NCBI GenBank assembly: GCA_011523735.1
Contig: WTGB01000139.1
Span: forward strand, 1-37,543
DNA: 37,543 nt
Source: Chloroflexota bacterium
GTDB lineage: Bacteria; Chloroflexota; Anaerolineae; Aggregatilineales; Phototrophicaceae
Reading direction: 5' to 3'
A program made the position numbers and the translations under genes. This document shows positions 33,124-37,543 of the stretch, one piece after another. Within the stretch, counting starts at the first letter, position 1; every line of letters begins with the position of its first letter. The notes under the pieces were generated by a model. It worked only from the letters and a program-made list of their open reading frames with translations. It ran no database searches and had not been told where the DNA came from.

Positions 33124-34409
33124 GATCCCTGCTTTCGCTCCTTTACGATCTCTTTTGCATAGGCCAGCCGGATACTGCCCGCGTCAATCATCCGTTGCAC
33201 GATCCCAGGCACATCTTCCGCCGCGGCGCCAGCCGCCAACGCCAGTTGCCGCGCGTGCATCCGCATGTGTCCGCGCTGGATGCCGTCAGTTGCCAATGCT
33301 CGTATCGCGGCGAAATTCTGCGCCAAGCCGACCGCAGCGGCAACTGACGCCAATTCTCGCGCTGACCGCGGGCTCAGAATCCTCACGGCAGCTTGCGCTC
33401 CGCGGTGCGCTCGTGTTGCTCCGCCCACGATACCCGCCGCCAGCGGAAGTTCAATTCGACCATGCAAATTGCCGTCTTCATCCTTCCACCATCTTGTCAA
33501 ACTCGTATATTGCCCGTCGCGCGAGGCATAAGCATGAGCGCCTGCTTCCACCGCCCGCCAGTCATTTCCCGTCGCCATAATCATGGCATCAATGCCATTC
33601 ATGATGCCCTTGTTATGCGTCGCCGCCCGGTATGGATCAATTTCCGCCAGGACCGCCGCCTCGATTATCGCATCCACGACCTTCACACCGGGCGCGCCCT
33701 CCGTTACCAGGGTCTCCGCTTCGATCATACCGCTCGCCCACGCGAGTCGCCGGTCGCTCAGATTGCTCAAGATCCGCAGATTAGCTCGCCCCCCGCTGAT
33801 GCGCTCAATGCTGGGCGTGATACCTTCTAGCGCGCTGTTTATCGCGTTCGCGCCCATGGCGTCACGCGTATCAAAGTGCAAGTGGATCACCAGCATGTTA
33901 CCGATTCGCGAGCCTTCAAACTTGCGTATCTTAAGATCGCGCGCCCCGCCGCCTCGCTCGACGATGCTGCCTGCCCCAGCATTGATCTCCGCCAGGATGT
34001 CCGCCCTGTGTGAAAGAATTGCTTCAGTCGCTTTCGCCAAGTCTCGCAAGTCCAGCAGTTGAATCTGACCGATCATCACCGGCTCATCGCTGCTCGCCGA
34101 GAACCCGCCGGTTTTGCGAAACAACTTCGCCGCATAGCTGCATGCCGCCACGACGGACGGCTCCTCGATCACCATCGGGATCAAATAATCACGCTCGTTG
34201 ATTCGAAAGTTTGTCGCCAGCGCGAAGGGCAAGCTGTAACGCCCGATGACATTCTCAATCATCAAGTCAGCTTGCGCCTCAGACAGGCCCGAATCCCGAA
34301 GTGCCAGAACATCTTCCGTGCCTAAGTCAGCCCACGCTCTCGCTATGGCTTGTCGTTCAGCCATTGGCTTGCGATAAAACTGATGTATCGCCGAAGTCTT
34401 TTCGCTCAT
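33120..34409 (-). CDS. mvaA: Hydroxymethylglutaryl-CoA reductase, class II
   Basis: Reduces HMG-CoA to mevalonate and CoA with two NAD(P)H. The 429-residue product keeps all four catalytic residues at the same numbers as the Pseudomonas mevalonii enzyme: Glu83 (IEEPSVVAA), Lys267 (ATHNKGI), Asp283 (GNDWRA) and His381 (GHMRMHAR), with DAMGANAIN (183-191). This is the bacterial class II form, although its operon partners are archaeal in type. It is the first gene of the operon. There is no clear ribosome site before the ATG, so translation may start from a very short leader. A 9-bp inverted repeat lies 49 bp upstream. Confidence 0.95.
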   Translation of the reverse strand: MSEKTSAIHQFYRKPMAERQAIARAWADLGTEDVLALRDSGLSEAQADLMIENVIGRYSLPFALATNFRINERDYLIPMVIEEPSVVAACSYAAKLFRKTGGFSASSDEPVMIGQIQLLDLRDLAKATEAILSHRADILAEINAGAGSIVERGGGARDLKIRKFEGSRIGNMLVIHLHFDTRDAMGANAINSALEGITPSIERISGGRANLRILSNLSDRRLAWASGMIEAETLVTEGAPGVKVVDAIIEAAVLAEIDPYRAATHNKGIMNGIDAMIMATGNDWRAVEAGAHAYASRDGQYTSLTRWWKDEDGNLHGRIELPLAAGIVGGATRAHRGAQAAVRILSPRSARELASVAAAVGLAQNFAAIRALATDGIQRGHMRMHARQLALAAGAAAEDVPGIVQRMIDAGSIRLAYAKEIVKERKQGS

Positions 34410-34418
34410 GCCATAAAA

Positions 34419-34432
34419 CTAGCAGCTAGCAG
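34419..34432 (+). repeat. Tandem CTAGCAG heptamer upstream of mvaA
   Basis: CTAGCAG is repeated head to tail at 34419-34425 and 34426-34432, 10 bp upstream of the mvaA start (minus strand). It occupies the place where a ribosome site would be expected. Meaning unknown. Confidence 0.35.
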
Positions 34433-34457
34433 CTTGCAATTTCTATCAGCGAGGTAT

Positions 34458-34493
34458 CCATTGCTCTCATATGCTTGCGCGCTGGAGCAATGG
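34458..34493 (-). promoter_or_regulatory. 9-bp inverted repeat, possible operator of the mevalonate operon
   Basis: CCATTGCTC (34458-34466) and GAGCAATGG (34485-34493) are exact complements 18 bp apart (centre to centre 27 bp). They lie in the only promoter-bearing gap before mvaA, just after the upstream gene's terminator. No convincing -35/-10 pair could be set around it. Confidence 0.45.
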
Positions 34494-34515
34494 CAAACCA
34501 AGTTCTACCCTACGC

Positions 34516-34539
34516 AAAAAATCCACCCTGAGGTGGATT
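34516..34539 (-). terminator. Intrinsic terminator of the small membrane protein gene
   Basis: Perfect 8-bp stem AATCCACC (34520-34527)/GGTGGATT (34532-34539) with a 4-nt loop; on the minus strand it runs straight into a T tract. It isolates the mvaA operon from the gene upstream. Confidence 0.85.
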
Positions 34540-34566
34540 CCTGGATTTCGAACCGCACAGTTGATT

Positions 34567-34815
34567 CTAGTCAGGCAGAATGCGCGTATCCATGAAGGCG
34601 TCGAGCCAGATCACAAAAACCAGCCCAATCGGGATGGCGGTGAACAGATAATAAAGAATACCGTACTCTTCTATCGAGACACCCTGAGGCGTCTGCACCG
34701 CGCTGAAGAGCGGCAACATATCGAAGCCAACGGTAATGATGCCGTAGCCGACGATCAAGCCTAAGACCATCGATACAATCCAGACGATTATCCTGCGTAT
34801 TGTCAAGCTAGACAT
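34567..34815 (-). CDS. Small two-pass membrane protein, function unknown
   Basis: An 82-residue protein with two membrane segments (about 9-29, IVWIVSMVLGLIVGYGIIT, and about 54-72, ILYYLFTAIPIGLVFVIWL) and a short loop holding an Asp-Met-Leu-Pro stretch. ATG 34815 is preferred because GGAG lies 6 nt upstream; a GTG at 34842 would add nine polar residues. It has its own promoter and terminator, so it is a single-gene unit. No family recognised. Confidence 0.7.
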   Translation of the reverse strand: MSSLTIRRIIVWIVSMVLGLIVGYGIITVGFDMLPLFSAVQTPQGVSIEEYGILYYLFTAIPIGLVFVIWLDAFMDTRILPD

Positions 34816-34851
34816 TCCGCGCTCCGCATTCGTATCCAACACAACAAAACT

Positions 34852-34881
34852 ATTTTACACCTCGGCACGCAAGAAGCGCAA
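34852..34881 (-). promoter_or_regulatory. Promoter for the small membrane protein
   Basis: Minus strand TTGCGC (34881-34876), 18 bp and TAAAAT (34857-34852), 36 bp before the preferred ATG. Confidence 0.5.
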
Positions 34882-35048
34882 GTCAGTTTTCTTGTCACAA
34901 AAGTCATTCCAGCTTAGTCATGTGAATCTGGAAACAAGAAATCCGGTAAGGGCGGCCTGTCAGGTCACCCGAAACCTATTCTCTGAGGTATTCTCCCGAT
35001 GTTCACTAATTTCTCAGAACTAACGTGTGTCCAGATTTCAAATGCGCA

Positions 35049-35077
35049 TTGTAGAAGGTTGTGCCTGCTGATAGACT
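35049..35077 (+). promoter_or_regulatory. Weak candidate promoter for the alpha-oxoamine synthase
   Basis: TTGTAG (35049-35054), 17 bp and TAGACT (35072-35077). Matches are modest (3/6 and 4/6); the 102-bp leader would hold the AGGAGA ribosome site. Confidence 0.3.
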
Positions 35078-35178
35078 TTGCACGGAGAAATGTCTGACAT
35101 CATTGCAATGGGCTTTTGCGGGATCAGTCGCCATACTAGCCTGACCCCAGTGCCGAGAACGCTTTGCAGGAGACAAAC

Positions 35179-36384
35179 GTGGCTGATCTATACGACAAGC
35201 TTTCCGGCTTCACCCTCGCCAGAGAAGCAATGGAGATGGGCGTCTACCCCTTCTTCCGCGCCCTCAGCGACTCCGAAGGCACCACCGCTACCTTTGAAGA
35301 CAAAGAAGTGGTGATGCTTGGCTCCAACAACTACCTCGGCTTAACCACCGATGAGCGCGTTCAACATGCCGCCATCGAAGCCACGCGTCAATTCGGCACC
35401 AGTGTGACCGGCTCTCGCTTCCTCAATGGAACGCTGGAATTGCATCTTGAAGCCGATCGTCGTCTCGCCGAGTTCGTGGGCAAGGAAGCCGCTCTGGTCT
35501 TTTCCACCGGTTATCAAACCAATCTCGGTACGGTATCCGCGCTTCTGGGAAAAAACGATTTCGCCATTTTGGATAAAGACGCGCACGCCAGCCTAGTCGA
35601 CGGCGTCTTCATGTCCCGCGGCACCTTAAAACGCTTCAAGCATAATGACATGGACGACCTGGAACGCGTCCTCAGCCGAGTGCCGGATGAAGCCGGCAAG
35701 CTGGTCATCGTGGATGGCGTATACAGTATGGGCGGCGACTTCGCCTTGCTGCCGCAAATCGTCGAGATCTGCAAAGCGTATGGCGCCCGCCTGCTGGTTG
35801 ATGACGCGCATGGCATCGGTGTCGCAGGCGGCGGAAGAGGCACCTCGGCGCACTTCGGCTTGACCGAACAGGTCGATTTGATCATGGGCACATTCAGCAA
35901 GAGCTTCGCTTCGATCGGCGGATTCATCGCCGGTTCCGCCGACGTCATCCACTACATCCAGCACCATGCGCGTTCACTAATCTTCTCCGCGGCTTTGCCA
36001 GCGCCGAATCTCGCTGCGGTCATGGCCGCCCTCGACATCATTGAAACCGAACCCAAGCATGTCCAGCAAGTTTGGAAAAACGCCGAGTATATGCGCAATG
36101 GTCTCAAAGGCTTAGGCTACGATACTTTCAATAGCCAGACGCCAATCATCCCCGTCAAGATCGGCGAGAAATACCGCACAAGCCTCACCTGGATGGCGCT
36201 TATCGAAGAAGGCGTTTACACAAATCCTGTGGTCCCTCCAGCCACTCCCCCCAACCAAGGCCTGCTGCGGACCAGCTACATCGCCACTCACCGGCAGCAT
36301 CATCTGGACCGCGCATTAGCCGCCTTTGAAACCGTAGGCAAAAATCTCGATTTGATCCCGCAGACGGCGCGCGTCCCGTCCTAG
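35179..36384 (+). CDS. Alpha-oxoamine synthase, serine-palmitoyltransferase-like
   Basis: PLP enzyme that condenses an amino acid with an acyl-CoA with loss of CO2. The 401-residue product has MLGSNNYLGLT (46-56), GSRFLNGTLELH, His136 stacking on PLP (KDAHASLVDG), VDDAHGIG (207-214) and the PLP lysine Lys241 in GTFSKSFASIGGF. The family includes BioF, glycine C-acetyltransferase (Kbl), HemA and serine palmitoyltransferase. The segment GVYPFFRAL followed by MLGSNNYLGL, and NPVVPPATPPNQGLLR near the end, resemble Bacteroides-type serine palmitoyltransferases, but substrate cannot be fixed from sequence. The start is GTG 35179, AGGAGA at 5 nt. The stop codon shares CTAG with the convergent selD stop. 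Confidence 0.88.
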   Translation: MADLYDKLSGFTLAREAMEMGVYPFFRALSDSEGTTATFEDKEVVMLGSNNYLGLTTDERVQHAAIEATRQFGTSVTGSRFLNGTLELHLEADRRLAEFVGKEAALVFSTGYQTNLGTVSALLGKNDFAILDKDAHASLVDGVFMSRGTLKRFKHNDMDDLERVLSRVPDEAGKLVIVDGVYSMGGDFALLPQIVEICKAYGARLLVDDAHGIGVAGGGRGTSAHFGLTEQVDLIMGTFSKSFASIGGFIAGSADVIHYIQHHARSLIFSAALPAPNLAAVMAALDIIETEPKHVQQVWKNAEYMRNGLKGLGYDTFNSQTPIIPVKIGEKYRTSLTWMALIEEGVYTNPVVPPATPPNQGLLRTSYIATHRQHHLDRALAAFETVGKNLDLIPQTARVPS

Positions 36385-37436
36385 CTCGCAGCAACCCGCA
36401 GCTTGCCCGGCCCGGCGACAACCTCGCCCAACGTGAAAGCGGCCTCGCCGGCCGCGCGCAGATCAGCCAGCAGCGCATCGGCCTGCTCACTCGCGATGGC
36501 CATCAAGAGTCCGCCGGATGTCTGCGGATCGTACAGCAATCCCTGAGCGTGTTCCGGCAACGACTCATTCATATCAACCCATTGCGCGAAGTATTCCAGG
36601 TTGCGGTCCATGCCGCCCGGAAATACGCCCTGTTTCGCATACGCTTCGGCGCCCGGCAACAGTCGGATCAGATTGAAGTCAAGCGCGAAATCGACGCCGC
36701 TCAGTCGCGCCATTTCCAAGGCATGCCCGACCAAGCCAAAGCCGGTGATATCGGTCATCGCGCGCACATCGTAGGCTTGCGCCAACTCAGATGCCGCTCG
36801 ATTCAGGCGCGACATGGATTGCACCGCGGTCCGTACGATGTCACTTGACGCAATCCCGCGTTTCAGCGCTGTCGTGACCACGCCGGTACCAAGAGCTTTG
36901 GTCAAGACGAGCCGGTCACCTGTACGAGCGCCGGACTTGCGGATGATCTTTGCCGCGTCCACCTCGCCTGTTACGGACAATCCGTACTTGGGTTCCGCAT
37001 CGCTGATCGAATGTCCACCGGCGATGACCACGCCAGCTTCTTGCGCCTTTTCCGCCCCGCCGCGCAGAATCTCGGCCAAAATGCCCTTGTCGAGGTCATC
37101 GGGGTAAGCCACCAGGTTGATGGCCATCAGCGGCCGCCCGCCCATGGCATACACATCACTCAAGGCGTTAGCGGCTGCGATCGCGCCAAAATCATAGGGA
37201 TCATCGACAACCGGCGGGAAAAAGTCGGCTGTGGAGATGATGGCGCGTTCGTCATCAACTTGATAGACAGCCGCATCGTCCGGCTCGGACAAGCCAACCA
37301 AGACCTGCGGATAACTTGCCTGGGGAAAGATTTCACTCAAGGGGCGCAAAACTTGCGCCAGTTCGCTCGGACTGAGCTTGGACGCTCAACCAGCGCAGCT
37401 TGCCAGCGCCGTGAGCTTGATGGCCACTTCTTGCAT
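36381..37436 (-). CDS. selD: Selenide, water dikinase SelD, predicted selenoprotein (in-frame TGA = Sec17)
   Basis: Makes selenophosphate from selenide and ATP, the selenium donor for Sec-tRNA and selenouridine. The conventional frame (36381-37349) begins at a TTG without the N-terminal loop. Reading upstream in the same frame through TGA (37386-37388) reaches ATG 37436 and restores the family N-terminus, ...LASCAG-U-ASKLSPSELAQVL. The TGA is residue 17 and Lys20 follows, the numbers of catalytic Cys17 and Lys20 of E. coli SelD. The 351-residue protein then has EPDDAAVY, NALSDVYAMGG, GGHSISDAEPKYG, TDITGFGLVGH and DPQTSGGLL. AAAGGG precedes the ATG. The hairpin after the TGA fits a bSECIS. 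Many SelD proteins carry Sec here, so I am confident. Confidence 0.93.
37355..37388 (-). promoter_or_regulatory. bSECIS-like hairpin immediately after the selD UGA
   Basis: The RNA after UGA folds as GCG (37385-37383)/CGC (37357-37355), a bulged U (37382), CCA/UGG, a small internal loop, and GCUC (37377-37374)/GAGC (37368-37365) closing loop AGUCC. A bulged U and a GU in the apical loop are features needed for SelB binding in E. coli. Position right after UGA and inside the coding sequence fits bacterial SECIS elements. Confidence 0.7.
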
Positions 37437-37451
37437 GTGCCTGCCCTTTCT

Positions 37452-37478
37452 AAAGAAAAGACTCACCATTGGTGAGTC
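37452..37478 (-). terminator. Hairpin terminator/attenuator between tRNA-Pro and selD
   Basis: Perfect 8-bp stem GACTCACC (37460-37467)/GGTGAGTC (37471-37478) with a 3-nt loop, running on the minus strand into TTTTCTTT. It ends tRNA-Pro transcription but lies only about 16-24 nt before the selD start, leaving no room for a separate promoter downstream. Confidence 0.8.
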
Positions 37479-37491
37479 CGTCTCACTCCTG

Positions 37492-37543
37492 TCGGGGTAC
37501 CCGGATTCGAACCGGGGACCTCTTACACCCCATGCAAGCGCGC
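37492..37543 (-). tRNA. tRNA-Pro(GGG), 3' part only
   Basis: Minus strand. The anticodon stem CTTGC/GTAAG (one G-T pair) encloses loop ATGGGGT, anticodon GGG (Pro, CCC codon). The T arm is CCCGG-TTCGAAT-CCGGG, the 3' acceptor strand is TACCCCG, and discriminator A is at 37492. The implied 5' acceptor CGGGGTA fits bacterial tRNA-Pro. CCA is not encoded; the 5' half is beyond the window. Confidence 0.9.

Larger units (their letters stand above)
34816..35178. other. Divergent intergenic region (363 bp)
   Basis: This gap between the small membrane protein and the alpha-oxoamine synthase holds a promoter on each strand (listed separately). The middle, about 34900-35045, shows no convincing gene, tRNA or riboswitch. 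A short ORF at 35078-35314 on the plus strand is a shadow of the synthase gene. Confidence 0.6.

Noticed and set aside
34900..35045. Riboswitch or small RNA in the divergent gap before the alpha-oxoamine synthase
   Set aside because: No known riboswitch core or extended pairing could be recognised by eye; a covariance-model scan would be decisive.
36381..37349. SelD starting at the TTG at 37349
   Set aside because: This removes the catalytic loop and lacks a ribosome site; reading through the TGA restores both.
37492..37543. Reading the right-edge tRNA as Ala (TGC) or Cys (GCA)
   Set aside because: Those anticodon stems do not pair; CTTGC/GTAAG with loop ATGGGGT pairs fully and gives Pro (GGG).
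1..37543. CRISPR arrays, insertion sequences, prophage or integrative elements
   Set aside because: No regularly spaced repeats, transposase, integrase or phage structural genes were seen, and gene style is uniform. The tRNA genes show no adjacent integrase or duplicated 3' end.

Overview
The window reads as chromosomal DNA of a bacterium from the phylum Chloroflexota, most likely an Anaerolineae-like or related uncultured lineage. This rests on four things: a mevalonate route with isopentenyl phosphate kinase (known from Roseiflexus), an archaeal-type HMG-CoA synthase/thiolase/DUF35 cluster, many secreted SH3b and TPR proteins, and a Rv3806c-like UbiA enzyme. The phylum call is an inference from gene content. 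I see no phage, insertion sequence or CRISPR array. Base composition and gene style are uniform.

Layout. 1-5567: 3' part of tRNA-Leu(GAG), a TPR/membrane protein, smpB, trpS, tRNA-Glu(CTC), a secreted SH3b/fibronectin-III protein and a PhyH-type dioxygenase. 5761-14188: a YigZ/IMPACT protein, a large TPR protein, a four-fold SH3b protein, an IscA-type Fe-S carrier, a membrane-anchored SH3b protein, a LysM/M23-like lipoprotein with a broken zinc site, an SCP2 protein and a HEAT-repeat protein. 14185-19487: rseP, mevalonate-phosphate decarboxylase, and the divergent operon ubiA-mvk-ipk. 19499-25812: an oligopeptide-type binding lipoprotein, then a tight run of a PrsW-like membrane protein, a single-pass protein, a secreted trypsin-fold pseudoprotease and tlyA. 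25881-30233: lepA, cinA, and a UgpC/MsiK-type ABC ATPase. 30317-34409 (minus strand): HMG-CoA reductase, HMG-CoA synthase, thiolase and a DUF35 protein whose zinc-ribbon half and OB-fold half lie in different frames. 34567-37543: a small membrane protein, a serine-palmitoyltransferase-like alpha-oxoamine synthase, selD and the 3' part of tRNA-Pro(GGG).

How the genes work together. Thiolase, HMG-CoA synthase and reductase make mevalonate. Mevalonate kinase, the decarboxylase and isopentenyl phosphate kinase then give isopentenyl diphosphate, probably by decarboxylating mevalonate 5-phosphate rather than the diphosphate. The UbiA enzyme in the same operon would spend polyprenyl phosphate on a cell-surface sugar donor. 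So one 19-kb stretch (about 15.7-34.4 kb) holds nearly the whole route in two clusters.

The most striking single observation is selD. The longest conventional ORF for it (36381-37349) is truncated. The true gene begins at 37436 and reads through an in-frame TGA at 37386-37388, exactly at the catalytic residue 17. A bSECIS-like hairpin with an apical GU follows at once. SelD is therefore predicted to be a selenoprotein, and the organism to use selenocysteine. Other points of interest are the split DUF35 protein, the pseudoprotease cluster, and the degenerate M23 and CinA domains.
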